The notes: generated by a model from the sequence alone, not told the origin. A stretch of DNA of 64,000 bases from Herbidospora mongoliensis (GCF_001570545.1 NZ_BBXD01000009.1:124001-188000), one strand, 5' to 3'; shown: positions 24,210 to 33,269, counted from the stretch's first letter. A program made the numbers and translations.

Positions 24210-27031
24210 GACGCCTGGTGTTCTTCGCAGTTCTATTAGGCGGTCTGCTGGTGGCCCTGCCCGCCCAGGCCGCCGTGCAGCGGGTGCAGTTCACCAGCGG
24301 GTCGACCTACCTGATCGCCGAGTTCCTCGACGACGACCTGGTGCACTTCGAACTGGCCAACGGGACGAGTCCCGGCACCGGCTCTCCCCTGTTCACCACC
24401 CCACAGGTGCTCAAGACCGACTACACGGGACCGTCGTCCTTCAGTCAGGTCGGGAACGTCATCACGACGGCGTCCATGAAAGTGGAGGTCACCTCCGGGA
24501 CGCTGTGCGTGAAAGTCTCCGACCCGTCCCGACTGCTCTATGAGGCGTGCCCACGCAACCTTGCGCAAGCGTGGAAGGGCCTCTCAGTGACGAAGGGGTC
24601 GATCCAGAACGCCTACGGCCTCGGCGAGCAGTTCTTCATGGGCGGCAGCGCCGACGGCGACTGGGTCGGCCGCACCCGTTCGCCGGGCGGGACCTACGGC
24701 AACGCGATGGTGTACGACACCGACAACGGCCCGGTGGGCAACACCCAGATCCCGGTGCTGTTCGCGGTGGGGGCGTCCAATCTGAACTACGGGCTGTTCC
24801 TCGACCAGATGTACAAACAGGAATGGAACCTGACCGGCGATCCGTGGACCATCGACACCTGGGGCGACCAGATCCGGTGGTACACGATGACCGGCTCCGA
24901 CCTGCCCGACCTGCGCAAGGACTACCTGGAGCTGACCGGCCGCCCGCCGGTGCCGCCGAAGAAGGCGTTCGGCATGTGGGTGTCGGAGTTCGGCTACGAC
25001 AACTGGACCGAGATCGACAACCGCCTCGCCGGTCTGCGGACGGCGAAGTTCCCCGTGGACGGGTTCGTGCTGGACCTGCCGTGGTTCGGCGGGGTCACGG
25101 CCGGGTCGGACAACACGGCGATGGGGTCACTGACCTGGGACACCTCCGCTTTTCCCAACCCGACCACCAAGATCGCCGACTACGCCACGAACCAGGGCGT
25201 GGGGCTGATGACGATCGAGGAGTCGTACATCGGCAAGAACCGCACCGAGCACACGGACATGGCCTCGCGCGGGTATCTGGTGCGGGCGGGCTGTTCGTCG
25301 TGCGCGCCGACCTACCTGACCACCAACGACTGGTGGGGCCGCGGCGGGATGATCGACTGGACCCAGAACGCGGCCGGCGACTACTGGCACACGCTGAAAC
25401 GCGCTGCTCTGAGCAGCCAGGGGATCCTCGGGCACTGGCTGGACCTGGGCGAACCGGAGATGTACGACGCCGCCGACTGGACGGCTGGAGTCCTGCCCGG
25501 CAAGCACGCCCATGCCGACTACCACAACGCCTACAACCTGAAGTGGGCCGAAAGCATCGCCCGCAACTACGCTTCGGGGACCAAACGGCCGTTCATGCTC
25601 GCCCGGTCGGGGGCGAGCGGGATGCAGCGGCACGGCGTGGCGATGTGGTCGGCCGACATCGGGTCGAAGCTGACGGCGCTGGCGCAGCAGCAGAACGTCC
25701 AGATGCACATGTCCATGTCGGGGATCGACTACTTCGGCTCGGACATCGGCGGGTTCCGGCGGGAGATGCTCGACTCGGACCTGAACGAGCTCTACACGCA
25801 GTGGTTCGCCAACGGCGCGTGGTTCGAGGTGCCGCTGCGGCCGCACACCGAGAACCTGTGCAACTGCGCGGCGACCTCGCCCGACTCGATCGGGGACGTG
25901 GCCAGCAACCTGGGGAACCTGCGGCGGCGGTATGAGCTGACGCCTTACTACTACTCGCTGGCGCACCGGGCCCACCTGACCGGGGAGCCGGTGGTTCCGC
26001 CGCTGGTCTACCACTACCAGAACGATCCTGCGGTCCGGGAGATGGGACACCAGAAGCTGATCGGCAAGGACCTGCTGGTCGGCGTGGTGGCTGGGGAGGA
26101 CGAGCGGTCGCGGAACATGTACCTGCCCGCCGGGACCTGGTACGACTACGCGACCGGCGAGAAGCTCGTGTCGACCGGCCAGTGGTTCAACGACCGTCCT
26201 TTGTGGGTGAACGGCGAGTTCCGGCTGCCGACGTTCGCTCGGGCCGGGGCGATCATTCCCAAGATGTTCGTGGACGACAAGACCATGAATGTTCTCGGGA
26301 AGCGCACCGACGCGTCCACCCGGAACGAGCTGATCGCCCGGGTCTACGCATCGCCGACCGCAAGTTCTTTCACCCTTTACGAGGATGACGGATCTTCGAC
26401 CGCCTACAAGTCGGGCTCGGTGCGGACGACCGCGTTGAGCCAGTCTCTTTCGGGGTCGGTGGCGACCGTGACGGTCGCGGCCTCTTCCGGGACCTACACG
26501 GGGGCGCCGGCGTCGCGCTCGAACGTGGTGGAACTGGTGGCGGACACGCAGGCCGGCGGGGTGACGCTGAACGGGTCCGCACTGATCCAGCACGCGTCCA
26601 AGGCGGCTTTCGATGCGGCGTCGAGCGGGTGGTACAACGCGGGCGGCGGCGTGGTCGTCGCGAAGTCCGCGTCGACCGCTGTCGGCACGGCGAAGACGTT
26701 TGCGTTCACGATCGGGCACACGCCTTCTGCCATGACGTTCAGTTGCGCGAACGGGACGACGACGGCTGGGCAGTCGGTTTACGCGGTGGGGAATGTGCCG
26801 CAGCTCGGGGCGTGGTCGGTGGCCAGCGCGGTGAAGCTGTCGCCGACGTCGTATCCGACGTGGACGGGGACCGTCTCCAAGCTGCCGCCAGGAGCGTCCG
26901 TGGAGTGGAAGTGCGTGAAGCGCCAGGAGGCCGGGTTCCCGGACACGGCTGATGCTTGGGAACCGGGCGGGAACACGGTGTTCACCGCACCGGCGAGCGG
27001 TTCGGGAGGGACGACCTCAGGCTCGTTCTGA
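24206..27031 (+). CDS. Secreted GH31 enzyme with C-terminal CBM20, 6-alpha-glucosyltransferase-like
   Basis: 941 residues; the ATG overlaps the previous stop (ATGA). The signal peptide ends at ALPAQA. The GH31 domain has the nucleophile Asp in LGHWLDLGEPEMYD and the acid/base Asp in AMWSADIGS. This is the pattern of the 6-alpha-glucosyltransferase (CtsZ/6GT31A) group that makes isomaltosyl-maltooligosaccharides from starch. The last 105 residues are a CBM20 starch-binding module (YAVGNVPQLGAWSVASAVKL). It is the final gene of the 13.5-kb operon. Its 3' 1.6 kb is duplicated in inverted orientation at 33311-34847. Confidence 0.82.
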   Translation: MRRLVFFAVLLGGLLVALPAQAAVQRVQFTSGSTYLIAEFLDDDLVHFELANGTSPGTGSPLFTTPQVLKTDYTGPSSFSQVGNVITTASMKVEVTSGTLCVKVSDPSRLLYEACPRNLAQAWKGLSVTKGSIQNAYGLGEQFFMGGSADGDWVGRTRSPGGTYGNAMVYDTDNGPVGNTQIPVLFAVGASNLNYGLFLDQMYKQEWNLTGDPWTIDTWGDQIRWYTMTGSDLPDLRKDYLELTGRPPVPPKKAFGMWVSEFGYDNWTEIDNRLAGLRTAKFPVDGFVLDLPWFGGVTAGSDNTAMGSLTWDTSAFPNPTTKIADYATNQGVGLMTIEESYIGKNRTEHTDMASRGYLVRAGCSSCAPTYLTTNDWWGRGGMIDWTQNAAGDYWHTLKRAALSSQGILGHWLDLGEPEMYDAADWTAGVLPGKHAHADYHNAYNLKWAESIARNYASGTKRPFMLARSGASGMQRHGVAMWSADIGSKLTALAQQQNVQMHMSMSGIDYFGSDIGGFRREMLDSDLNELYTQWFANGAWFEVPLRPHTENLCNCAATSPDSIGDVASNLGNLRRRYELTPYYYSLAHRAHLTGEPVVPPLVYHYQNDPAVREMGHQKLIGKDLLVGVVAGEDERSRNMYLPAGTWYDYATGEKLVSTGQWFNDRPLWVNGEFRLPTFARAGAIIPKMFVDDKTMNVLGKRTDASTRNELIARVYASPTASSFTLYEDDGSSTAYKSGSVRTTALSQSLSGSVATVTVAASSGTYTGAPASRSNVVELVADTQAGGVTLNGSALIQHASKAAFDAASSGWYNAGGGVVVAKSASTAVGTAKTFAFTIGHTPSAMTFSCANGTTTAGQSVYAVGNVPQLGAWSVASAVKLSPTSYPTWTGTVSKLPPGASVEWKCVKRQEAGFPDTADAWEPGGNTVFTAPASGSGGTTSGSF

Positions 27032-27044
27032 GATCCGATCAAGG

Positions 27045-27077
27045 GTGCCCCGGTCATGACATTCATGGCTGGGGCAC
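27045..27077. terminator. Hairpin terminator after the glucan operon
   Basis: GTGCCCC at 27045-27051 pairs with GGGGCAC at 27071-27077, with inner CATG/CATG pairing. It sits 14 bases after the GH31 stop and overlaps the stop of the small gene on the other strand, so it can serve both directions. Confidence 0.65.
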
Positions 27078-27266
27078 TCTGTTGTAGCCGTCACCGGACG
27101 ATCCGAGCGCGGGCTCGCGTGCGATCGTGACGAAGGTCTCGCCGAAGGGGGTCGGGAACTTCCACAGCAGAAACTGATCCAGCTCGTATTCACACACACG
27201 CCGCAAAAGGGCGAGAAGGGTATCGAATTCCTCATCCGAGAGCGGGCCATCGTTGGTACCGTTCAT
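27063..27266 (-). CDS. Small hypothetical protein
   Basis: 67 codons from the ATG at 27266. The product has an acidic start (GPLSDEEFDTLLALL) and an aromatic, conserved-looking centre (LDQFLLWKFPTPFGETFVTI), which reads as real protein rather than an antisense shadow. I recall similar short actinobacterial proteins with a W-x-x-PTP-G core, but no function. It lies head-to-head with the kinase-like gene and may share its promoter. Confidence 0.55.
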   Translation of the reverse strand: MNGTNDGPLSDEEFDTLLALLRRVCEYELDQFLLWKFPTPFGETFVTIAREPALGSSGDGYNRVPQP

Positions 27267-27371
27267 CCCGATCACATTAGGGGGCCCGCTCTGGCCTATG
27301 AGCCTCCGGAGCGCTACCTGGCCCGACTCGGGACGATCTTCGCCCGCTTCGACCAGCAGGACTCCGGCAAC

Positions 27372-28085
27372 GTGTCCTACGGTGTCACCGTCGACGGTGA
27401 GCGGTACTTCGTGAAGACCGCGGGCCGTCCCGGCCACACCCCCTTCCTCACCCATGCCCAGCGCGTCGACCTGCTGCGCAACGCGGTCCGGCTGGGCCGG
27501 ACCTACCGGCATCCCGCGCTGCCGGCCCTCCACACGGTCATCGACTCCGCGCACGGACCGATGCTCGTCTACAACTGGGTCGACGGTGAACTCCTCGGGG
27601 TTCCCCGCGAGCACCGCGACGACCCGGAGTCGTCGTTCCAGCGCTTCCGCGACCTGCCGGCCGACCGCGTCCTGGCCGCCCTGGACACGATCTTCGACGT
27701 GCACGACCTCCTGGGCGGGGCCGGGGAGGTGGCCGGGGACTTCTACGACGGGTGCCTGATCTACGACTTCACCACGCACCGTCTGTCCCTGGTCGACCTG
27801 GACAACTACGTTCCCGCGCCGCACCGCAACGAGATGGGCCGCATGTTCGGCTCCTCCCGCTTCATGGCCCCGGAGGAGTTCACCAGGGGCGCCCTCATCG
27901 ACCAGCGCACGAGCGTGTTCACCATGGGCCGCACCGCCCAGATCTTCCTCGGCGACGACTTCGGCGGTCCCCTCTACCAGGTCACCGCCCGCGCCTGCCA
28001 CGCCCACCCTAGCGACCGTTACAGCTCTCTTCCCGAGTTCTGCACCGCCTGGAGAAACGCGCAACAGATACGGCAGATCACATAG
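27372..28085 (+). CDS. Serine/threonine-kinase-like protein
   Basis: 237 residues from GTG 27372. Visible kinase features are VTVDGERYFVKTAG (strand with the ATP-site Lys), the hinge-like PMLVYNWVDGELLG, a catalytic-loop-like GEVAGDFYDGCLIYDF, a VDLDNY in place of DFG, and an APE motif in SRFMAPEEF. The frame stays open upstream with plausible sequence (YLARLGTIFARFDQQDSG) but contains no ATG, GTG or TTG. The true start may therefore be a CTG near 27280, or the 5' end has been lost. It lies between the glucan operon and the Rhs toxins; a partner is not obvious. Confidence 0.65.
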   Translation: MSYGVTVDGERYFVKTAGRPGHTPFLTHAQRVDLLRNAVRLGRTYRHPALPALHTVIDSAHGPMLVYNWVDGELLGVPREHRDDPESSFQRFRDLPADRVLAALDTIFDVHDLLGGAGEVAGDFYDGCLIYDFTTHRLSLVDLDNYVPAPHRNEMGRMFGSSRFMAPEEFTRGALIDQRTSVFTMGRTAQIFLGDDFGGPLYQVTARACHAHPSDRYSSLPEFCTAWRNAQQIRQIT

Positions 28086-28103
28086 CCGAAACCAATGATG
28101 GAT

Positions 28104-28580
28104 TTATCGAGAGCCATCCTCAGGCCTAAGAGATGGCTTAGTCTTTTCATAAGCCTGATCCCAGGCTTCCTGCTGCGGGGCGTCCAGGGGAATATTCGGA
28201 AAAGCGTAGAGGAATCTGTGCGCGAGATCGACAAGGACCTCGTCTCCGACGTCCCGAAGTCGTTCGAACTCAGTCTTCGCGATGTCCAGTGAAAAGTGGC
28301 CTCCGGTGCCGTCCCGCAGAACCACCGTGGTCGAGCACCGGAGCACCTCGTTCGTTTCCTCGGACAAGAACGTGAGATAGACGTCTTTTACTTCGGCGCG
28401 GTGCTCGGCGAACCAGTCAGGCCGACCACGACCGCTCCAATCATGTTCGGCCGCCTGGTTCGCCAGTCGCTCGAGTTCCCCGGGGGACACCTCCTTGATG
28501 TCCCCCCTCCCGAGAATCCCCGTACGATTGGGCACCTGAGGCCACCGGCCCCGGGAGCGCCCCAACCGGAAGGTACGCAT
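28104..28580 (-). CDS. Putative immunity protein for the Rhs/ParB-like toxin
   Basis: 158 residues. Its ATG (28580) overlaps the stop of the upstream toxin gene (ATGA), the usual toxin-immunity coupling. The N-terminus is basic, the middle (VKDVYLTFLSEE, VLRCSTTVVLRDGTGG) looks like a beta-rich domain, and the C-terminus is helical. I recognise no named immunity family; the call rests on position and coupling. It has lower GC and different codon use from the glucan operon, fitting an acquired cassette. Confidence 0.6.
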   Translation of the reverse strand: MRTFRLGRSRGRWPQVPNRTGILGRGDIKEVSPGELERLANQAAEHDWSGRGRPDWFAEHRAEVKDVYLTFLSEETNEVLRCSTTVVLRDGTGGHFSLDIAKTEFERLRDVGDEVLVDLAHRFLYAFPNIPLDAPQQEAWDQAYEKTKPSLRPEDGSR

Positions 28581-30430
28581 CAGTTTCCGAATCCACTGAT
28601 GTAGATGGGCGTATCATCCGTGATGGCGGAATTCTGATCGTCGGCGCGCTTCAAGAGTTCCGCCCTCCGATGGTTTCCATTGCTCATCGTCTTTCCGCCC
28701 GTGTAAACGGCCATCATGTCCGGCCCTTGCGTGATCTGCGCAGCATCGATCAGTTCGTCATCGTCAAGATACCGCATGTTCTCAGCCTTGCCCTTGCTGA
28801 AGCTTCCGTCCGACTCTATTCGCCTCAAGTCGCCAACCTTGGAGTTCAGCTTCTTGACAGCCGGGGCGGGCGCCTCCTTCTTGCCGAAGATTCGCTTGAT
28901 GAAGCCTGGCTTCTCCGCTGCGCAGTTGTGCGAGAGCACTGGAGCGGTGCCGACCATTACGTAGTAGGTGTGGAAGTCAGCGACCGTGAGATTGTGCACG
29001 CCGGCCTGCCCACGCCAGGTCGCCACTTCGTCGACCTTGACCAGGTCCCCATCGCTCGTAAGGAGTGGCGTGCCGGGCACGAGCTCGCCCGCCGCGAGCC
29101 ATTTCTGCTGACTCGGCACCCAGAAAGGGTGTCCACTCGTGGCGATGAGGTCGTCTTCCTGCGCTCGCGGCCCCTGCTTCATCTGAGCCGCCGCCGGATC
29201 GGCCGTGACCTTGAGACGAACGAGGTCCTTCTCACCGTCTCCGGCGATGAGCGCCGTGACCGGTTTCGCCGCCGTCTCACCCGTCAGGGGCTCCGTGGCC
29301 AGGACATTGTCGCCGACCTGAATCTGCTCGATCGGCTTCTCCGCGCCGTCGGCCATGACGACCGTGGTCCCGGCGATGAAACTGTTCCCGACGGGGCAAC
29401 TTCCGCTCGAACCACCCTTGAACTTGCCGCCGATGGTTCGTCCGATCGCCCCTGCGGCCTTGGACAAGAGCACGCCTCCGACCACCGAGGTCGCTGCGCC
29501 AGTGGCCATCGATCCGAGTGCGCCCATGAGGGACTGCTGTTCGGCTGGCGTGTCCATGGTGTAACTGACCAGACCGGCGACCGCTCCGCCCAGGGCCATA
29601 CACCCGACGCTTCCGGCTCCCGCCGTCAGCGCGAGACATCCTCCTGTGGCGACGATGCCAGCGGCCGTGGACACGATCGTGCTCGCGTTGTCGGAGACCC
29701 AGTCGGTGACGGCCCCGAACCACCCGCCGTCGTCTTCCTCCGCCGGCTTCGGCTCTTCCTTCGGCTGCGGTTTGGGAGCGGGCGTCTTCTGCTGCTCCTT
29801 CTTCTTGTGCTCCTGGATGTTCTGCTCGCGCGTTTCCTCGCTCTTCTTGACCGACTGCTTCTGAGCGGGCGTCTTCTTGGTCCCGTTGCCGTTGTATTCC
29901 TTCTGGAACGTCGCGTTCGACTGACGGTTCCCGGCGTCGATGCCCAGACCCGTCACATCCGACAGACCGATCGGGTTGTTGCCCGCGTAGGAGAACGGAT
30001 TGGCCCACTGGGGTTTGCGGAAGTCCAGCAACGGGTCGACCGAGATGAACTTGCCGATCGCCGGGTCGTAGTAGCGGGCCCCGATGTGGGTCAGCCCGGT
30101 CGATTCGTCCTCGATCTTGCCGAGGAATCCCAGGTCGGTGAACGGCAGGTCGTCGGCCCCGCGTCGCTGCCCGAAGGGCAGGTACCGTTCCCGGCTGATC
30201 GCCCCTCTGGTGTCGTCGATGGCCAGCTGCGCAGTCCCGTGCATGGCCGCTGCCATCCACTTCACACCCGACTGTCCGTTGATCCGCATCGCGACCATGG
30301 ACCCGTCAGGACCGGTGTAGTACCGCTTCCCCGTCAATCCGGTCGAGGAGAGCTGGAGCCCCTGATTCACCCCAATACGCGGAGAAGGTGACGTCGACTG
30401 CGAGCTCTTCCCGCAGATCTGCCGCGACAC
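28580..30430 (-). CDS. Rhs-family C-terminal toxin fragment: Rhs core end, Hint domain, ParB-like toxin
   Basis: Rhs homology starts only at about 30353 (LTGKRYYTGPDGSM); the codons before it are antisense to the facing Rhs gene, so the 5' part is missing. In order: the last Rhs repeats and core motif ending (YYDPAIGKFISVDPLLD...NPFSYAGNNPIGLSD), a Lys/Gln/Pro-rich linker, two hydrophobic segments, then a Hint (intein-like) autoprotease (CPVGNSFIAGTTVVMADG ... HNLTVADFHTYYV ... VLSHNC). The terminal 90-residue toxin domain has the pattern MSNGNHRRAELLKR, like ParB/sulfiredoxin-fold toxins. Without the N-terminal delivery part this is an orphan tip cassette; expression is uncertain. Confidence 0.72.
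   Translation of the reverse strand: MSRQICGKSSQSTSPSPRIGVNQGLQLSSTGLTGKRYYTGPDGSMVAMRINGQSGVKWMAAAMHGTAQLAIDDTRGAISRERYLPFGQRRGADDLPFTDLGFLGKIEDESTGLTHIGARYYDPAIGKFISVDPLLDFRKPQWANPFSYAGNNPIGLSDVTGLGIDAGNRQSNATFQKEYNGNGTKKTPAQKQSVKKSEETREQNIQEHKKKEQQKTPAPKPQPKEEPKPAEEDDGGWFGAVTDWVSDNASTIVSTAAGIVATGGCLALTAGAGSVGCMALGGAVAGLVSYTMDTPAEQQSLMGALGSMATGAATSVVGGVLLSKAAGAIGRTIGGKFKGGSSGSCPVGNSFIAGTTVVMADGAEKPIEQIQVGDNVLATEPLTGETAAKPVTALIAGDGEKDLVRLKVTADPAAAQMKQGPRAQEDDLIATSGHPFWVPSQQKWLAAGELVPGTPLLTSDGDLVKVDEVATWRGQAGVHNLTVADFHTYYVMVGTAPVLSHNCAAEKPGFIKRIFGKKEAPAPAVKKLNSKVGDLRRIESDGSFSKGKAENMRYLDDDELIDAAQITQGPDMMAVYTGGKTMSNGNHRRAELLKRADDQNSAITDDTPIYISGFGN
29445..30353 (-). repeat. Inverted Rhs repeat, arm 1
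   Basis: About 0.9 kb, nearly identical in inverted orientation to 31337-32252. It encodes the Rhs core end, linker and hydrophobic segments. Identity is high near the outer Rhs end and falls off toward each toxin, as in displaced Rhs tip cassettes. Confidence 0.8.
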
Positions 30431-32658
30431 CGCACACTCTGGGACTGCGGGAGAAGTTCGGCGACCTCGAAGATGCCATGGCGCAACCTGGTGACGCTCC
30501 TCACTACGACGTGATGGACCGGCCGCTGGGCTCCCGCCTGTCCCTGCCCGTCAGCGTGGGCCAGATCGGCCGGACCTTCGACTTCGCCACGACGTACAAC
30601 GCGGGCGGCGCGGTCGCGACGACCACACTTCCGGCGGCCGGTGGGCTGCCAGCCGAGGTGCTGACGCCCGCGTACACGGACCTCGGGCTGCCCTACGGTC
30701 TGAGTTCCGACTTCGGCGGCGGCTTCACCTATGTGAAGTCGATCAACTACACGGCGATCGGGCAGCTTTACCAGCGGGCCTACGGTGGCAACGGGCAAGT
30801 CACCCGGACGTTGGCGTGGGACGACACGACCGGGCGAATCACCGGGGTGACGACGAAGTCGCGCGCCGACACGGCGACTCCGACGATGGCCCAGAATGAC
30901 GCGTACACCTACGACGTGTCGGGGGAGATCAAGCGGATCGTCGACGAGGTGTCGGGCCAGGCGGAGTGCTACACCTACGACGACCTGCACCGTCTGTCGT
31001 CGGCGTGGACGACGACGGCCTCCACCTGCGCGGCCGGATCCGGCGACGGGCAGGGGGTCGACCCTTACTCCGAGGCTTACACCTACGATGCGATCGGGAA
31101 CCTGACGACGCGTGCGCACGGCGGCCAGGTCGACACCTACGACGCCGGCGGGCAGCTGGCGGCGCGGATGGCCGGCGGCAAGGCCGGGACGTTCACGTGG
31201 AACGAACTGGGCGAACTGACCAAGGCGACGGTCGACGGCAAGGACACCTCGATGGTGTACGACGCCGACGGCAACCGCCTGCTGCGGCGTGACCCGGGCG
31301 GGGTGACGACGCTGTTCCTCGGGCCGATGGAGGTGCGGCTCTCCTCGGCCGGGTTGACGGGGAAGCGGTACTACACCGGGCCGGACGGGTCCATGGTCGC
31401 GATGCGGATCACCGGGCAGCCGGGCGTGAAGTGGATGGCAGCCGCCATGCACGGGACTGCGCAGCTGGCCATCGACGACACCAGAGGGGCGATCAGCCGG
31501 GAACGGTACCTGCCCTTCGGGCAGCGACGCGGGGCCGACGACCTGCCGTTCACCGACCTGGGATTCCTCGGCAAGATCGAGGACGAATCGACCGGGCTGA
31601 CCCACATCGGGGCCCGCTACTACGACCCGGCGATCGGCAAGTTCATCTCGGTCGACCCGTTGCTGGACTTCCGCAAACCCCAGTGGGCCAATCCGTTCTC
31701 CTACGCGGGCAACAACCCGATCGGTCTGTCGGATGTGACGGGTCTGGGCATCGACGCCGGGAACCGTCAGTCGAACGCGACGTTCCAGAAGGAATACAAC
31801 GGCAACGGGACCAAGAAGACGCCCGCTCAGAAGCAGTCGGTCAAGAAGAGCGAGGAAACGCGCGAGCAGAACATCCAGGAGCACAAGAAGAAGGAGCAGC
31901 AGAAGACGCCCGCTCCCAAACCGCAGCCGAAGGAAGAGCCGAAGCCGGCGGAGGAAGACGACGGCGGATGGTTTGGGGCCGTCACCGACTGGGTCTCCGA
32001 CAACGCGAGCACGATCGTCGCCACCGCTGCTGGCATCGCCGCCACCACTGGATGTCTGGCGTTGACGGCGGGGGCGGGAAGCCTCGGATGCATGGCATTG
32101 GGCGGAGCGGTGGCCGGGTGGGTCGGCTACGCCATGGACACGCCAGCCGAACAGCAGACCCTGATGGGCGCGTTCGGATCAATGGCCACGGGCGCTGCCA
32201 CGTCGGTGGTCGGCGGCGTGCTATTGTCCAAGGCCGCAGGGGCTATCGGTACTAAGCTCAAAGGTAATGCAATTGGTGCGGCCAAGACGCTTGCTGATAA
32301 AACGGCTTCCGTTCGCCCGTCCAGCACGAGACCGGTGGTAGCGGAGGCGATTGCACTCAAGAACGGTAAGGTAATCGCGCGAACCAGCGTCCGCGGCGAA
32401 GCACCTCAGTTGAATCCGAAAGTCAGCGCGGTCCTGGACGCTGTCCCCGCCGCTTCTCGTGGTGCTGGACACGGTAAATGCGGATTGGCGGTCTGTCTTT
32501 CGGACGCTTTGAATAACAAGATGAACCCGTCGGGTGCCGATGCCGCAGCAGTTCTGATTCGAGGAGACGTTGGGCATGCCAAACACGGACTTCCGGTCGG
32601 CCCTTGCGATAGTTGTAAGTATCTTGAGGCCCACTTCAAGCTGAACTTCCTGACATAA
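30388..32658 (+). CDS. Rhs-family C-terminal fragment with YwqJ-like nucleic-acid deaminase toxin
   Basis: 756 residues from the first start in frame (GTG 30388). YD-type repeats begin at once (YTYDVSGEIKR, YTYDAIGNL, DADGNRLLRRD), so roughly the first thousand residues of a normal Rhs protein are missing. The core end YYDPAIGKFISVDPLLD is followed by the same linker and hydrophobic region as the facing gene. The C-terminal 105 residues carry deaminase zinc ligands, HGKCGLAVCLSDAL and PCDSC (PCxxC), matching the YwqJ-like group of AID/APOBEC-fold toxins. No Hint domain. It is followed after 19 bases by a SUKH-type immunity gene. Confidence 0.78.
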   Translation: MTSTASSSRRSAATPHTLGLREKFGDLEDAMAQPGDAPHYDVMDRPLGSRLSLPVSVGQIGRTFDFATTYNAGGAVATTTLPAAGGLPAEVLTPAYTDLGLPYGLSSDFGGGFTYVKSINYTAIGQLYQRAYGGNGQVTRTLAWDDTTGRITGVTTKSRADTATPTMAQNDAYTYDVSGEIKRIVDEVSGQAECYTYDDLHRLSSAWTTTASTCAAGSGDGQGVDPYSEAYTYDAIGNLTTRAHGGQVDTYDAGGQLAARMAGGKAGTFTWNELGELTKATVDGKDTSMVYDADGNRLLRRDPGGVTTLFLGPMEVRLSSAGLTGKRYYTGPDGSMVAMRITGQPGVKWMAAAMHGTAQLAIDDTRGAISRERYLPFGQRRGADDLPFTDLGFLGKIEDESTGLTHIGARYYDPAIGKFISVDPLLDFRKPQWANPFSYAGNNPIGLSDVTGLGIDAGNRQSNATFQKEYNGNGTKKTPAQKQSVKKSEETREQNIQEHKKKEQQKTPAPKPQPKEEPKPAEEDDGGWFGAVTDWVSDNASTIVATAAGIAATTGCLALTAGAGSLGCMALGGAVAGWVGYAMDTPAEQQTLMGAFGSMATGAATSVVGGVLLSKAAGAIGTKLKGNAIGAAKTLADKTASVRPSSTRPVVAEAIALKNGKVIARTSVRGEAPQLNPKVSAVLDAVPAASRGAGHGKCGLAVCLSDALNNKMNPSGADAAAVLIRGDVGHAKHGLPVGPCDSCKYLEAHFKLNFLT
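31337..32252 (+). repeat. Inverted Rhs repeat, arm 2
   Basis: Partner of 29445-30353. The arms face outward around a roughly 1-kb centre (30354-31336), so recombination between them would invert only that centre. Confidence 0.8.
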
Positions 32659-32677
32659 CGAACAAGGAGTAAACCCG

Positions 32678-33109
32678 TTGGAATCTGAGGTGGAGCACAT
32701 TCTGAGGAGGGCCGGATGGCAGCCGGGTCGACATGTGGACACATCGACTTGGCGCCACCTCCTGGAAAGTGATGGCTTCGTAATGCACGACGCCGCCGAA
32801 AGATTCCTGCGAGAGTTCGGCGGACTATCTGTGGGACATGGGGGCGCAGGCATCTCTCGCGCCCGAGAGCCATTCGAATTTGATCCACTGCTCGGAATGG
32901 GGGAAGATGACCGTTTCTCTGAGTGGGGTGAAGCGGTAGGGAAATCAATCTTCCCTATCGGCGAACTCGATCGGGGCAGATTCTTTCTCGGCATCGACGA
33001 GGTAGGGATGATCTACTTGGTAGCCGATTCGCTGGCTAGGTTTGGGGTAGGGCGCGTCGGAATAGAGTGTCTCGTGTTGGGTGTAGCACCAGAGATTATT
33101 TTTCCTTAA
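32678..33109 (+). CDS. SUKH-family (SUKH-3-like) immunity protein
   Basis: 143 residues from a TTG with AAGGAG ten bases upstream. The start HILRRAGWQPGRHVDTSTWR is the AGWxPGRxVD signature of SUKH-3 immunity proteins. FREFGGL-type and FLGIDEVGMIYLV segments also fit the SMI1/KNR4 fold. SUKH proteins neutralise diverse toxins by direct binding; pairing with YwqJ-type deaminases is common, and gene order supports that here. Cytoplasmic. Confidence 0.8.
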   Translation: MESEVEHILRRAGWQPGRHVDTSTWRHLLESDGFVMHDAAERFLREFGGLSVGHGGAGISRAREPFEFDPLLGMGEDDRFSEWGEAVGKSIFPIGELDRGRFFLGIDEVGMIYLVADSLARFGVGRVGIECLVLGVAPEIIFP

Positions 33110-33269
33110 CTCTGTCGTCGATGACGAGCTTGGGAGGTCGGTTCGATTTTATCTCGCCGAGCACTCATGGGCTGATCAATGCCCGTTGTATGAGAGACAA
33201 CTGATGTCGACGCGATTTCGTTGCGCCGGCTGAGCAAGCTGGGGACGACCCCTGAAAGCCCGAGAGAAA

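Noticed and set aside
28670-30391. Plus-strand 573-codon frame through the first Rhs cassette
   Set aside because: Antisense to recognisable Hint and Rhs motifs; composition is typical of a shadow.
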